A DNA stretch of 64,000 nucleotides from positions 27,311-91,310 of the forward strand of contig NW_025064891.1 of the NCBI RefSeq assembly GCF_019112545.1. Reading direction: 5' to 3'. Below are positions 10,636-24,218 of this stretch, one piece after another. The stretch is from Guyanagaster necrorhizus (taxonomy: Eukaryota; Basidiomycota; Agaricomycetes; Agaricales; Physalacriaceae). A model generated the notes under the pieces. It saw only the letters and a list, made by a program, of their open reading frames with translations. It made no database searches and was not told the origin of the DNA. Each line of letters starts with the position of its first letter. The stretch's first letter is position 1. The translations under genes were made by a program, and so were the position numbers.

Positions 10636-12703
10636 ATGTCGTCCAGTATCGAGCTCATTAATCCCAAGGCAGAGAGTGTACGGCGAGCAGCTGCTCTCCA
10701 GGTACTCACTCCCAATTCTATCGAACACATTTTTGCTCAACTAGATTAGGTCAACACCAATGGAGCGATGGGTCTTGCAAATGTGGTCAAGGGAAACTTG
10801 GGTGCGTCAACCATCTATGTAATTCTTCAAGAAAGCTCAGATGTAGGTGTTAGGTCCAAGGGGAACCCTGAAAATGCTTGTCGATGGTGCTGGGCAGATA
10901 AAGATGACCAAGGATGGAAAAGTTCTTTTGTCCGAAATGCAAATCCAAAATCCCACCGCCGCTATGATTGCACGGACCGCCGTTGCTCAAGACGATCAAG
11001 TGGGAGACGGAACGACATCTGTAGTCTTATTGGTGGGAGAGTTGCTGAAGCAAGCCGATCGATACATATCTGAAGGTGTGCATCCCACCGTTATTGGCGA
11101 AGGATTCGACTTGGCAAAAAAGGAGTCTTTATTGGTGCGTAACGAATATTTGTGGTAATCACCTCGTTGATGGACTACGATGCAATAGTTTTTGGATACC
11201 TTCAAACAACCCTCAAAATTAGATCGTGCTACTCTGATTAGCGTCGCAAATACGTCTTTGGCAACAAAATTGAATGGCGCCATGGCAAAACAGCTAGCTG
11301 CAGATGTCGTTGATGCTGTCCTTGCCATACGGCCACCACCACCTTCAAAGGGTACTGTGCTGTCTCTTCATCACGTTTAGTGACTTATCCCTCCATATAG
11401 ATGCTAAGGATCAATGGCGCGATCCCATAGACCTACACATGGTTGAAATTATGAAAATGCAGCACCGGACCGCCTCGGAAACACAATTGATTCGCGGCCT
11501 CGTTCTTGACCATGGTGCCCGGCATCCGGATATGCCCAAACGCGTGGAGAACGCTTTCGTTCTCACCCTCAACGTCAGTTTGGAGTATGAAAAGACGTAC
11601 GTCCTTTTCAAGTAAATTCGTACTACTATTGTCTGAGCTAAGCAACAGCGAGGTGAATTCAGGCTTCTTCTACTCCTCTGCGGAACAACGCGAGAAGCTC
11701 GTTGAATCTGAGAGGCGTTTTGTCGACGCAAAGGTGAAGAAAATCGTGGAGCTGAAGAACCTTGTCTGCGACCAAGCCACAGACAGCAAAGAGAAGAAGA
11801 AAAACTTTGTCGTCATCAACCAAAAGGGTATTGATCCTCTCAGTCTCGATATCCTCGCCAAGAATGGTATCCTCGCTCTACGAAGAGCGAAGAGGCGAAA
11901 TATGGAGCGGTACGAATCTGTGTTCACGAATCTGTTTAGATTAAACTGACATCTGCTCAGATTGCAGCTCGTCTGTGGTGGTATCGCCCAGAACTCTGTG
12001 GACGACCTCGATCCATCTATACTTGGTTGGGCTGGTCTGGTATATGAGCATACATTGGGAGAGGAGAAATTCACTTTTGTCGAGGAAGTCAAAGCACCCA
12101 AGTCTGTAACGCTCCTGATCAAAGGCCCCAATGCGCATACCATACAACAGATACAAGACGCTCTCCGGGATGGTCTTAGAGCTGTCAAGAATGCCCTCGA
12201 GGATGAGGCTCTCATCCCTGGAGCTGGAGCGTTTGAAGTTGCCTGCTCAGCACACTTGAGTGGACCAGTGAAGAAGTCTGCAAAGGGCCGCGTGAAGATG
12301 GGTGTCCAGGCATTCGCTGACGCCCTGTTGATTATACCCAAAACGTTGGCCTCAAACGGTGGATTTGATGTCCAGGACGTAGTTGTGGCACTACAGGTAA
12401 AGAGGACTTCTGTTTATTGATTTCTTTACTCAATACGCTTCTAGGAGGAGCAAGCCGAGGGTAACACTGTTGGTATCGACCTGCAATCAGGCGAGCCGTT
12501 TGACCCTACTGTAGAAGGTATATGGGACAATTACCGCGTAAAGAGACAAATGCTCCACTCGTGGTATGTTAGCTATACAGTCTTATATAGAAAAATGTGT
12601 TGATAACATCCTTTGCAGTTCCGTGATTGCCATCAACCTATTATCTACGGATGAGATTTTACGAGCTGGGCGCAGCTCACTTAAGCCTGAAGGTCAACAG
12701 TAG
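10636..12703 (+). CDS. CCT6: T-complex protein 1 subunit zeta (CCT6)
   Basis: This is one of eight subunits of the cytosolic TRiC/CCT chaperonin, which folds actin, tubulin and other proteins with ATP. Nine exons: 10636-10701, 10750-10801, 10854-11134, 11189-11351, 11401-11596, 11649-11909, 11961-12396, 12445-12563, 12619-12703, giving 552 residues, normal for the family. The nucleotide-binding N-L-G-P-R-G-T motif is near residue 38 and G-D-G-T-T-S at 90-95. G-G-I-A-Q-N and G-A-G-A-F-E-V of the C-terminal equatorial domain follow. The N-terminus [13 protein letters not shown] matches zeta subunits and fixes the start. A copia LTR ends 132 bp upstream of the ATG. The gene is convergent with the methyltransferase at 13215-16525. 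Confidence 0.95.
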
Positions 12704-13214
12704 CTTGAAAATGTCTAGTTGTGTCATTGCTATAAGTACCATGGGTCTGATTCGCCAAGCATACTGAATACAACAAAAAAAATAGAGTATTATGTATACT
12801 AGCAAGTTACAATAATGTTATGCTGCAAAACGTCCTGCATGAAGAATATGTTGACAGAATAAAAACAATGATGAGAAATGATGAGAAACGATAGCATCAC
12901 GACAACACAGTCCTAAGTGTAAATAAAAAGGCAAGTAGTAAAGCACCCGTTATTTTATGCAGTGTTTGACAACTACTCGCCCGAGTCGGAGCAAGAATCC
13001 CAGCCAGCATTAATAAAGTGAGGGGGTCTGTGGGGCATGTCGCATTTAAAGGAGGATAAGCGTCCGACCAGTCTATTTGCTGATTTTATCGGAGATGGGA
13101 TAGCAGTGTATATGTGCTGAAGTCGACCAAAACCATCGATTTCAGATATCTGATTTGGGTCACAGGCCTAAACCATCCGCTCATTAGTCCAAGAACGATC
13201 TCAGATAACATCGG
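12704..13214. other. Intergenic region between convergent CCT6 and SET9
   Basis: Both genes end here. The DNA is A/T-rich with ATAAA-like stretches that could serve polyadenylation on both strands. I see no ORF, repeat or RNA gene in it. Confidence 0.6.
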
Positions 13215-16200
13215 CTATCGACGTACCCCTTCCTGCATCCACACCGCATCCAACCCCGCGTGGAGAGGTTGGTCGCTCTCAGTGGAAGAAGACGAAGACG
13301 ACGCATCCGGTTCCATGGCATCCCCAGATCCCCCGTCCATGGAAGGATTCGAGAACGTTAGTGCCAATTTATGCCTCGCGAAGTTGCCAGGCGTAGGTTT
13401 GAACGTCAACGCGACTGATGAGGGCGTTGAGAGCCAATTCACGCTTATGCGGACATCAGGTTCAGGAGAAAAATGATCATCCGGGGTGACAGGACCTTTA
13501 TCACTTTCTTCGGACGACTCACTGGTAGCACCTGGGCTCCACCGGGTTTTCCATTTCGACATGGCAAAGGTCTGAGGATTTGGATTTGCCACGAAAGAAC
13601 CACTTGGCATGCCAGCAGGTTTTGGATTACGTTCGTGTTTAGTCCTCTTGATGGTGTGCTCATCGTCATCGTCATCGATACGAGAACGTTTCGAGCCCTC
13701 ACCATCCGACAACGAAACAGTGTCGTGCTCCCGTTCCTGTTCCCGCTCCAGCTTCAACTTCATTTTTTCTCGCTCAGTGGCTCGTTGAGCTCTGGATAAA
13801 ATGGGAGTAGACACCGACTGGGGCTGTCGGCGACGCGGGCTGCCTTTCATGCCGGGTTTCTTGTCAAAACGGCCATTGTGATTTCGTGGTTGATCTTTGA
13901 ACGGCGCAGGTGGAACCCGTAGAACATCATCGTCCTCTGGCTCTTGCTTCACGATCGCACTGATAGGGGGGAGGCTACGCAAACGAGGCCTGCCCCTACG
14001 CCGCTTCTCGATGCCACCAGCATTTGCGCTTTCAACGCGATTATGGGCGCCACTGAGTGGTGCGCGACCACGAGAAGGAACATTGGAAAGTGACCGCGAC
14101 TTGGCGGCCCCTTGCTCTACTTTCTGGCGCTTAGATGGATGGTCATCCTCCGGTGAGCGGCGTTTTCGACCTCGGGGGGAAACCGAAGCGGCTGCTGCTA
14201 GTTTGAGGTCCAAAACAGAAAGGGCCTTATGTGTTACACGATGGGAGGGTGTGGAATCAAGAGGCGAGGCTTCTCGCGGGGTTGAAATGGACACTGAAGC
14301 GGACCCTGGTAGAGGGAGACGACGCGGCCATGGCTGACCATAAATAGCAAAATGGCGCATACATCTGAGGTAGGCGTGAGTCCTGGAGGATTTGCGTAAG
14401 TATAGTCACGACATACCTGGGACAATCCTGCTTATTCTTTTTCTTCCTAGATATCTCCAATCCCAAGCCCCAGACAACCTTTGAATCGACAGATATAACT
14501 GGCAAAATATTGTGGCAAGTAACACACAATGGAAGGGGTTTCCCATCAGCATCTCTTGGCACCTCAGGTAACTTTGGAAGTTCCTTCAAAATGTCATTTG
14601 AACTTGCCGCAGGAGCAGCGCGCGCACGCAAAATTCGAGGCTCGCTCTCCTCTTTCTTAACTTTAACTTGCTCCTTGAGCGAGGCCTTTTCTTTACCTTT
14701 GCTACTGCAGGAGGGCGTCGACAAAGGAGTTGAAATAGGCCTTTCCTTGCCTTTGCCTTTCCCAGAGGAGGCAGAACGCGTCTCACGCTTATCGGCCATG
14801 GACATAGGTGTCTTGGATGTGACAGACGGGCTAGATGAATTGCTGCCGGATTGTTCTTGCGCTTCCCGCGCCTTCTGACGTCGAGTTGAAATAATGGATC
14901 GGTATGGAGTTGACTTGGATGATTGTGGCGTGGTCGGTGGCGGGGGCGCAGAAATATCTTCTACTGACGTGAGAGAGCTGAGAGAAGACAAAGACCGGGA
15001 AGGCGTTAGGGGAGAGGTCGGAATTGAAGACAGCGAGGACAGGTGCTCGTCATTTGCTACGCCTGTAGTCAGAGAGGTGAGGTCAGACTCGCTTTCGATT
15101 TCGGTCGTTATCTCAATCTCGGCTTCATCTGGAATATTCTTCGCATCGGCAAGAGGTATGGCATCATCCCCTTCTTCCTCACTTTCGTCTGATTCATTCT
15201 GTCGGCTTGAAATGGCATAGACACCACGGCGAGTGCGTCTTTCGTTCAGGTTGACATCCACAGGGGCCCCTTCTTCGCCGTTTTCGGCTACATCGCGTTC
15301 ATCGATATCAGAGTCAGAATCAGAAGCAGGGTCGTCGTCGTCTTGATCGGGGGCATATCCTCCTCTACCCTTCTTTTCGCATGTCTCGCATAGACAATGC
15401 TTATTCCGCCGGCCGACTGCACATATAAGTGAAAAAAAGATCACGAGAGCAATCAAGTGGACGCACAGTAACTATCGCCATAATGTGCAGTTATCTCCTC
15501 CCCGATGGCTATTGGCCGTAGAGTACGAAACGTTATGTACCGTCCCTCACGAAAAAGCTCACAGTTATTGTCGCAATCATGCTGCAAATATAACGTTAAT
15601 TCTAACAGCCGGGCAATGAGAGGCTTGACCCACATTGACAAATCGGGCCGGCCCCAAGAACAGATGGTTCTTCTTCATAGACTTCGAATGGATGACACTA
15701 AAATCCCTGCGAATGTCTGAGTTTACAAGGTCGGTACGTTTGAGTTCTCGGTCTTCCTCCTCGCTAAGGTTGGCCATGGAGCCCTTTAGTTCGGTTATCA
15801 CGGTGCCAGTGGGGAGATTGCGTGTCGCTAAGATGCAGAGCTCGGACTTGCCGGTCCTATGCGAGTAGCGAGAGGTATGAGATATCTCGATGGAGCCAGA
15901 AGGATGATAGAGCTCGAAATACCGCGATGCATGACTACAGGTGGGGTGTACTGAGTGAGTACAGCAAGAGTGAGAAAAAAAGTTGTACACACGTGGCAAA
16001 CGCGTTGATTTGATGGTTGTCGTAGCCCTCAGTCTCAAAGTAATAACGAATGGGTACCAGGCTGTAGAACGAGGCGCGGTTAATAACAGGTAACCAAGAC
16101 AGGAGCGAAAAAAAAACGAACAGGAGTAGCTCGTCGACAGCTTGGCGTGTGGCGGTTTGAACAGGCCCCTTTACAACAACAAGCTAGAGCACGGAAAGAA

Positions 16201-16525
16201 GAGGAAAACGCGTGAAAAGAGTGGTCAAGGGATCAAATAGTGATTCAGCACGCACGCGTCGCACTATCCTCAACAAGCTCTGGGCATCACACTTGGGTAG
16301 CCTACGTGACGAATCCATCTTGTGCACGAGCAAAGGCACTGCGCCGGTGCCGAGCTTCTCGACGAGCAGATGGCTGAGAAAGTCGTCGTCCTTGGACAAG
16401 TCGCCCATATTCATGACTTTAACGGGGCGCCAGGTACGCTGGTCTTTCGACGAGGCATGAGCGGGAGAGGCGGCAGGCGCCATGAGCGATACACGGTGCT
16501 CAATGCTCGACAAGACAACGGACAA
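13215..16525 (-). CDS. SET9: Histone H4K20 methyltransferase, SET9/SUV4-20 type
   Basis: It transfers methyl groups from S-adenosylmethionine to lysine 20 of histone H4. Six exons: 16256-16525, 15993-16183, 15634-15934, 15467-15581, 14417-15416, 13215-14364, giving 1008 residues. The N-terminal conserved block (S-K-D-D-D-F-L-S-H-L-L-V-E) precedes the SET domain at about residues 150-295. The SAM and catalytic motif R-F-V-N-H-D-C crosses the exon 3/4 junction near residue 254. G-E-E-I-T-A-H-Y-G-D is near 282, followed by the zinc-binding C-L-C-E-T-C cluster. After the SET domain comes a ~700-residue low-complexity Ser/Pro/acidic tail with basic patches, much longer than in yeast-type SET9. A second ATG 14 codons downstream (16483) is an alternative start. 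Confidence 0.92.
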
Positions 16526-17023
16526 GGACGGGACTCGCTGCAGCGACGGTGATATGTGGCAAACAGACAGAGAGAGAGAGCAGATTTAACCTGTACTGTA
16601 ACGCCGTCACACTCTATTTACATAAACTCCGACGTTCCCTGTCGCCTTTGTTTCCCGAATTTCCGGTTATAGTAGTCACGTCTCGGATCCTCAAGGCCTC
16701 AAGCTCTCTTATTATCTTATTGTTCTTGTAATTTGTCGCAGATCCCTCCTTGTATTTCCTCCTTATTTTGTCGAATTAACGGCCTTTTTTTTGTTTTTTT
16801 TCCCCAAGCATTGATCTGGTTCCGTGATTGCTTCAGTACCTGTTCCGCCACCCCCGGCTTATCCCAGCGCTAGAACACTCCAGCTGCATTCCTTTGGTAA
16901 CGTTTCACTCGGACATAAATGGTTGTGGCTGCTTCAATCATGACACGTACACTTATAAATTGTATTCTTGTTTCTACATAATCATCATATTATTACAAAA
17001 CTCCACCATTCACATGCAGACAT
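16526..17023. other. Intergenic region between SET9 start and polyubiquitin end
   Basis: It holds the SET9 promoter side and the polyubiquitin 3' UTR. A pyrimidine-rich stretch with two T-runs lies at about 16784-16806. No ORF with family similarity was seen. Confidence 0.5.
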
Positions 17024-18434
<1,411 letters not shown>

Positions 18435-18542
18435 ATGGTGCCAAGGACGTGGAGCTAAGAGAGGTAGTAGTGGTTGTGGACAGAGTTGTTGAGTGTGGGC
18501 TGTCCTTATCAACGTGACAATTGGCTGAGTCACGACAGGTCT

Positions 18543-18557
18543 AGAACTTTCGAGTAT
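18543..18557 (-). promoter_or_regulatory. Candidate heat-shock element upstream of polyubiquitin
   Basis: The stretch reads as alternating pentamers of the GAA/TTC type (AGAAC, TTTCG, then an imperfect AGTAT), with a further CGAAG close by. It lies about 110 bp upstream of the leader intron. Polyubiquitin genes are classical heat-shock genes, but the third unit is imperfect, so the call is weak. Confidence 0.3.
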
Positions 18558-19192
18558 CCCGAAGCCCGAATCACATGTTTCCGATGATGCCGCTGAGTAC
18601 GTCCTGATACCGCGGAACAGACGTCCATGGAGATCGCACACTTGTTTTGAAAATTCATATCGATTTAGTAGAGACGGAAGCCAATATTATCACGTGAAGC
18701 CTCCCAGGTGCCTTCCCTAGTGCAGATTCTGCTGCTTGCAGAAATCTGACTTGTGGACATGGTACAACTTGTAATAAATTCCCTTCTGGATCTGTGACCG
18801 TCGGTGCCTTGTACAGTTTCCGTGTTTCTGATGCATTTCTATTCTTTCTGACGGTCACTGTATACAATCTGATGTAGCAATGCATTATTCGAAGCCGCAA
18901 CACGGTCACCTGGTACTTTTCCTATCTTCCAGTTTGCCACGATGTCTAAATTCAGAGAGGACCCATACTCATACAAAACTGATCGCCATAAAGGAGCTAC
19001 ATTTGAACAATGAAATAAACAACGCTGGATGGTATCGATGTACAGTGAATAACCCAGGCACAGAATCGGAAGATAAGGATAAGCCAACAAGGCAATAAGA
19101 ATATTATTATTCCTCTGAATGGTCATAAAAGACGTAATGTTCGTTTTGAGCTGGTTCCATATGTAAAGATTATTACCTAGCCGATTTTACGC

Positions 19193-20524
19193 TCACCGGT
19201 CAAGCGGGAGGCGTTTCACTGCGGGGATACTCCGTTGGCGAGCACGAACATCTTCCTTCATACCAGGGATCTCTCCTTGTCTCATGAGATGGTGCCAATA
19301 AAGCACATCTCCAGGCTTGAGCATGCAAGGCGGAGGTGTCTCCAATTGCCCTGACGGTAGCTCGTACGGGTAAGAAGGTGACACGAGTGGAGGTGGGATA
19401 GAATCATCGGGGCTATCCGAATCTGCAAAAGAAGAACGCAAAATCGAAGGAGATTGGGAAGGGACAGATACAAAGGGGTATGGATGTTCGAAATGAGGTA
19501 GTGAACGGGGAGCATGCGGCGGAGATTCATGGCTATTATCGATAGAACGATTATGTTGCTCTGCGAAAGGGGAGGTTTCATGAATAGAGGAGACAGACGT
19601 GGAGGAAACGAGTGGTGCACCTGCAGGTGGCGTCGGAAGATATTCTTGCCTATATGCAGGAGAAGACTGGTAATGAGGGCTGAACAGGCGAGACTGCGTA
19701 TTTTGGGGATGATGATGAGGGTATATAAGCGAAAGAATGGGTGGGACAGGAGGATACTCGTAGGGTAAAATGCCAGGCTCGTCCGGAATGTAATGGCGAT
19801 CGGTGGCGATGATCTCGCTAGAATGGAATACGAAACGGTGACCATTTGTTGCGCGATTGGAAGAAGTGAAGGAAGAAGTACATCGATTACACTGGGTAGA
19901 CGCGATGAGTTGCTATAGCCGGATAGGAACAGGCAAACACTTACGGGGATGACAATCATGTAACCGACATTCGCGCCACAGCCATGGCAGCATAATGTCT
20001 GGGTAAGACATTCACACGTACGCTGGGATGAGTTGGAAGACGGCGGACGGTACGAAGGCGGTCGAAGTGCCTCAGGACTTGACATGTATGCGGAACAGTT
20101 GACCGGGAGGGCATCAGAAGAGTATAGGGCGACATTCGGACGAAGTGACAACACCGCCTAGAAGAAAAGTCATGGGATATTTAATGAAAGATCGGAAAGG
20201 AATGCGATAAGAACGAACCTGCATGCCCCGGTTCGTCAGGAAAGTACCGCACGACTTGCAGTCCAAAATCCAGACTTTAAGGGTCATAGAAGGGGGAGAC
20301 TGCACAGAAGGGTAGGGATTTGAAGGAAATACGTCAAGTGGTGGAGTCTGCCATGTCTGCTGGGCCAACATATGAGAATGGTCATAGAGAATGTTAGGAA
20401 GGGACTGTTCGAGATGATCATGGGGAGTGGGTAGAGGATAAGGGCGAGCAGTGCCCGGCGAGAACGATGGCGACGGTGCCACCGAATACATTGGGGATAG
20501 GTATCCGCGGATAGAGCAGCACAC
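19193..20524 (-). CDS. FAM72 family protein with long disordered tail
   Basis: Three exons (20219-20524, 19945-20157, 19193-19891) give 405 residues. The middle carries the FAM72 signature: C-K-S-C-G-x3-T-N-R-G-M-Q, then L-Y-S-S-D, then C-x-C and C-H-G-C-G-A-N-V-G-Y, then P-C-N-R-C and N-G-H-R-F-V-F. The paired cysteines suggest a zinc-stabilised fold. Animal FAM72 is a ~149-residue protein that binds nuclear uracil-DNA glycosylase UNG2. Here the core is flanked by a ~75-residue N-terminal part and a ~200-residue Pro/Ser-rich C-terminal tail. Function in fungi is not established to my knowledge. The family call is strong and the role is unknown. It is divergent from RRP17 across 178 bp. Confidence 0.85.
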
Positions 20525-20702
20525 GGCGAGACCGAGGAGAGAAAGAACTCAGTTGGTGGTATAAGTAGTACAATCCCGAAATCATTATTACCTCTCCAAG
20601 GCTATATTTAGAAATTATCCAAAATCAAATAGATTGCGTCATCCATCATTTTATTTCGCTTATTTCCGTCGTCCTTTCGATTCTCTGCTTGTCTTGTCCA
20701 AC
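20525..20702. promoter_or_regulatory. Shared promoter between FAM72-like gene and RRP17
   Basis: Only 178 bp separate the two divergent start codons, so the promoters must overlap. No specific site was identified with confidence. Confidence 0.5.
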
Positions 20703-21534
20703 ATGGCGTCCAATTTGGTCGTGCTCACCCAGTCTCACACCGCAGTCGCTGCAAAGAAACGAGCAAAGCGGGAACAAATAAAGGAAATCATATTTGACGA
20801 TGAGGCGAGAAGGTATGCTGTCTTCTTCCAATCAGACGAATGCTGCCTTCATTTTTCTCTGAGCTAGGGAGTTTCTGACCGGCTTTCACAAGCGCAAGCT
20901 AGCCAAGGCAGAAGCTGCGCGTAAGAAAGCGGCGGAGCGGGAGAAACAGCAGCGACAAGAGGTCCGGCGCGAGGTATGTCCACTGGTTACTCCTGCCAGG
21001 ATCCCATCTCATCCCCCAAGTAAGCAACGTCGGATGCTCAGGGAACGGGCGGCGGAGAACGCAGCACAGGTTGAAAGTGCTTATGGCGCAATGATTGGTG
21101 AGGATCCATTAAAAGCCAACCCGTCATTTTACCTGCTTACCTTTACAAAAGGGCCATACGTTGACGAAGAGGAGGAATGGCATGGTATAACCGAGTTTAA
21201 GGGAAAGCAAAAGGGCAAACAAAAGGAGCAAGAATATGAGGATGAAAGTCACCTCGCCACTGTTGCCGTCGTTGAAGACTTTGACCCTGACATGCTAATC
21301 CACGGCCCACTGAAATCAGGAGGCGCGGCTCCGTCAGTGCCCTCGGACATCTCGCCACCAACAGTTCCTCGGACCAAGCCTCCGAGTCCTTCAAAAACAA
21401 AAGTCAAGGCAAAAGTACGGTACCAAACAAAAGGGGTGCGAAAGATGGAACAGACGAAACAACGTGCGAGAAGGCGAGAAAAGGCTGAGCTCGCTGGCGG
21501 AAAGGCCGCTCGACGCACTAAGAGCAGGCGCTAG
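20703..21534 (+). CDS. RRP17: Ribosomal RNA-processing protein 17 / nucleolar protein 12 (RRP17/NOL12)
   Basis: This is a nucleolar factor for 60S subunit maturation; yeast Rrp17 is a 5'-3' exonuclease trimming 5.8S and 25S rRNA. Exons 20703-20812, 20868-20973 and 21025-21534 encode 241 residues. The family block R-E-F-L-T-G-F-H-K-R-K runs across the first junction and is followed by a strongly charged helix (R-K-K-A-A-E-R-E-K) and R-E-R-A-A-E-N-A. The C-terminus is very basic, as expected for a nucleolar RNA-binding protein. The last exon start uses the CAAG-like acceptor just before CAACGT, the only one that keeps the frame. Confidence 0.88.
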
Positions 21535-21636
21535 GCTTCAAGTTGCGGTCCGGCAGGAGCTGTTATCCTATATTTGTCACGTTTATGTCACGCCATTGCA
21601 AATTATGTTATTGCATTGCTTTTCCTTAACTCCACG

Positions 21637-22622
21637 ATGAACTCGTTGTATACCTCGGGCGTTCGCCAGACAAATTCAATACAAGCCGACCTCGAGCGAC
21701 TACGTGATGGCGACGTCTCTGCCTCCTTGTTGGGTGCGTTGTCGCTGTGACGGCAACGACAATCATGCTGAAGGATACACGCTATATTGTTTCCGTTAGG
21801 GCAGATATCAGCTTCATTGGCGGCGATGCATAGAACTATTGACGACTACGACTCAATGGCGAAGCGTGAGATAATCAAAGCCAAGCAGGAAAAGGCACAA
21901 ATGTACGTTAGCATACTTGGTACTGCCGATACTACCTTTCTATATTCAACCTTATTCAACTCGTTCTGCTCTAGGCGGGTCCAAAAGTTCAGAACCGACT
22001 ATTCAGAACTTCATACTCAATTTGATCGTCTCAAAGCCGAGGCCACTGCTCAAGTACGTATGCCCGTTCTTCTCTATCCTCGACCCTCATTGACTGGTTT
22101 CCAGAAAGAAGCCGACCAACGCGCGGAACTGATATCCTCCTCTGGAACCCCTTATTCTCCCTCTGATGCTCGACGGCGCTTTCAAAACACTCCGAGTACC
22201 TCGCAGTTGCATCCCGGTCTTCGTCCCGAATCCCAGGTATCAGAATCGCCCTTTCGAGGTGTAAGCCCACAGCCAGGGTTTGGCTCACGCGAGCAGCACG
22301 CTTTAGACGAGCACACTTTCATCCAGAATACGGAGAACCGTCTAGATGAGTTTCTTGCGCAGGGAAGGCAAGTCCTCGACAACCTCGTGGATCAACGGAA
22401 CATGCTTAAAGGCACGCAACGGAGATTGTTGGATGCGGCCAATACTCTTGGGCTCAGCAGAGATGTTATTGGGTGGATTGAGAGACGAAGGTACGTCACA
22501 TCCGACTCCGTGGGATCCTCACTGACAGCTATTTCAAAAGTACGCAGGATATGTACATCTTCGCCGCCGGTGCCGTATTTACCTTTTTCTGCTTCTATCT
22601 TATATGGAGATATCTGGGATGA
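21637..22622 (+). CDS. BOS1: BOS1/membrin-type Golgi SNARE
   Basis: This is a Qb-SNARE for ER-to-Golgi vesicle fusion. Exons 21637-21733, 21800-21902, 21975-22053, 22105-22490 and 22541-22622 encode a tail-anchored protein. It has an N-terminal helical domain, a Ser/Pro linker and a SNARE helix (N-M-L-K-G-T-Q-R-R-L-L-D-A-A-N). The conserved W-I-E-R-R-S-T-Q-D follows, then one C-terminal membrane span rich in Phe (about 17 residues) and a few lumenal residues. The membrane span is only seen when the last intron (22491-22540) is removed. Confidence 0.9.
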
Positions 22623-22899
22623 TGTTGATTAGTTAGATGTACGTCTCATACTTCTCATGGCTTATATCTGACTTTTAGACTTTACTTACCTTCTGGACAC
22701 TATTTATGCATTGCACGCCCTTTCGTCCGAAAATATCAGAATAGCCAACACAATTGCTATATATAGAGGTTTCAATGGGCGCCGACTCTAAAGCGCATAA
22801 AACTGAAGGTGGCCGTTGAAGTTATCAAATATTTTCTGACTTGCCTGGTCTCTCAGTCTACTCACTGCACTCATTGTCTTACGCTCTCCCTTTCATTCC

Positions 22900-24110
22900 G
22901 TTACTGCTACGGTCTTTTTCACCACCGTCTCTCTTTCCCTGTTAGCTGTCATCAGTGCCAGACCCAGGCCCCGTGCAGCTTGCTGAACCTGCTACAAGCA
23001 CTAGTCTCTCTGAGGCTATGATCATTACGCCTGGTGAATCTTTTGACGTTTGTGACTATCATTTTCTAGGGAGATAATATCAGATACGACCGAGGAACTG
23101 AGTGTGGTGGTCAGTCCAAAAGTGGCGACAGCGACGCCGTTTCCTTTCTTGAAGAAGGCGCGCCTCTCGAGAATGTCATTATCGTAGGTCGCATCAGTCC
23201 ACTGCGGGCTACTTTTCACTGATGTTCCTTCTTCAGGGTTCAGATCAAGGGGGGGAAATTCCACTGCTTATATTTTTATGCTAAAGAGGCTGTTTGTGAG
23301 GTCAGTGCTTATTACCAACTCTGACATTTAGATATTCATCATAAGTGTTCGCGTGACAGGACGCTATTACAATCTAACAGGATTCCGGAACTTCTTACAT
23401 TAATGGTGGTGGAGCGAAAGGTGCCGATGACAAAGTAGTTTAGCACAACGGAGGTCAGCGAATTTGTGTTGCATTCTTTGCTTCTGCTGACAGGACACAC
23501 CCAGGTGGAACTGTCCATTGACAATTTCTGTGTAGGCCTGTCTCGTCGTCTATTATGACTTTGGCTGACGCTACGACAGGTGCAAGATTTCGGTTAACTC
23601 TACCGAAGCTGCGGCAACTGCGATGAGTACGTATGTTTTTTGGCATGCATGGCTGACACTGACGTAGCATGTACGAAAGGGTGAGCTTGGTCTATACTAG
23701 CTACTATGTCCTCTGACCATTTTATCGCAGAGTCTGGGTCAATTCTGGTAGGCATCAGCTCCAACATAAGTGCTGTATATTTTTTGTGTGAGTGTCGCTC
23801 ATTTTTATCTTCAAGGACGGTGACACCGCGATCTTCGACACCGAGTATGTCCACTTTATTCGAACGTTTATGGACATCCTCCTTCTAATCATTGCTGCAT
23901 AGCCCGATTGATGCAACTGACGTGGACAGCTGGTGCAACATATACGAGGGCAATGACACTGGTGATAAACCCGAAGAACTCACAGAGAACGAGGCCAACG
24001 ACTTGTCTATTTTAAATGGATCTTATACCTGTAGACTGCATCGTTTTCATATTGTTCCTGTACTTCCACAGGTTGCCCGGTACATGCCTATTCAAGATAT
24101 CGGTTGGAAT
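22900..24110 (+). pseudogene. Decayed PL3 pectate lyase
   Basis: PL3 enzymes are secreted and cleave pectate by beta-elimination. Scattered exons keep family motifs: a hydrophobic signal-like stretch near 22920, S-G-D-S-D-A-V near 23130, and G-T-S-Y-I-N-G-G-G-A-K-G-A-D-D-K near 23395. D-F-G-x-L-Y-R-S-C-G-N-C lies near 23600, L-V-G-I-S-S-N near 23745 and C-N-I-Y-E-G-N-D-T-G-D near 23960. The gene is broken. The frame shifts after the signal region, the first intron site is reduced to ~22 nt, and a 1-nt shift falls in I-H-C. Stop codons interrupt D-D-K-V-V-[stop]-H-N-G, G-T-V-H-[stop] and D-F-G-[stop]-L-Y. It is convergent with the gene at 24219-25697. Confidence 0.82.
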
Positions 24111-24218
24111 ATTATAAAGTGTTCTGAACGCATCTGAATGAGCGCATTAAAATACTTAATGGCAATCCTTTTATGTTACACCTCTATTCTAATAAGATAT
24201 CTTTTCTCTTATATAACA

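Noticed and set aside
13897..14337. 146-residue plus-strand ORF
   Set aside because: Antisense shadow of the SET9 C-terminal tail.
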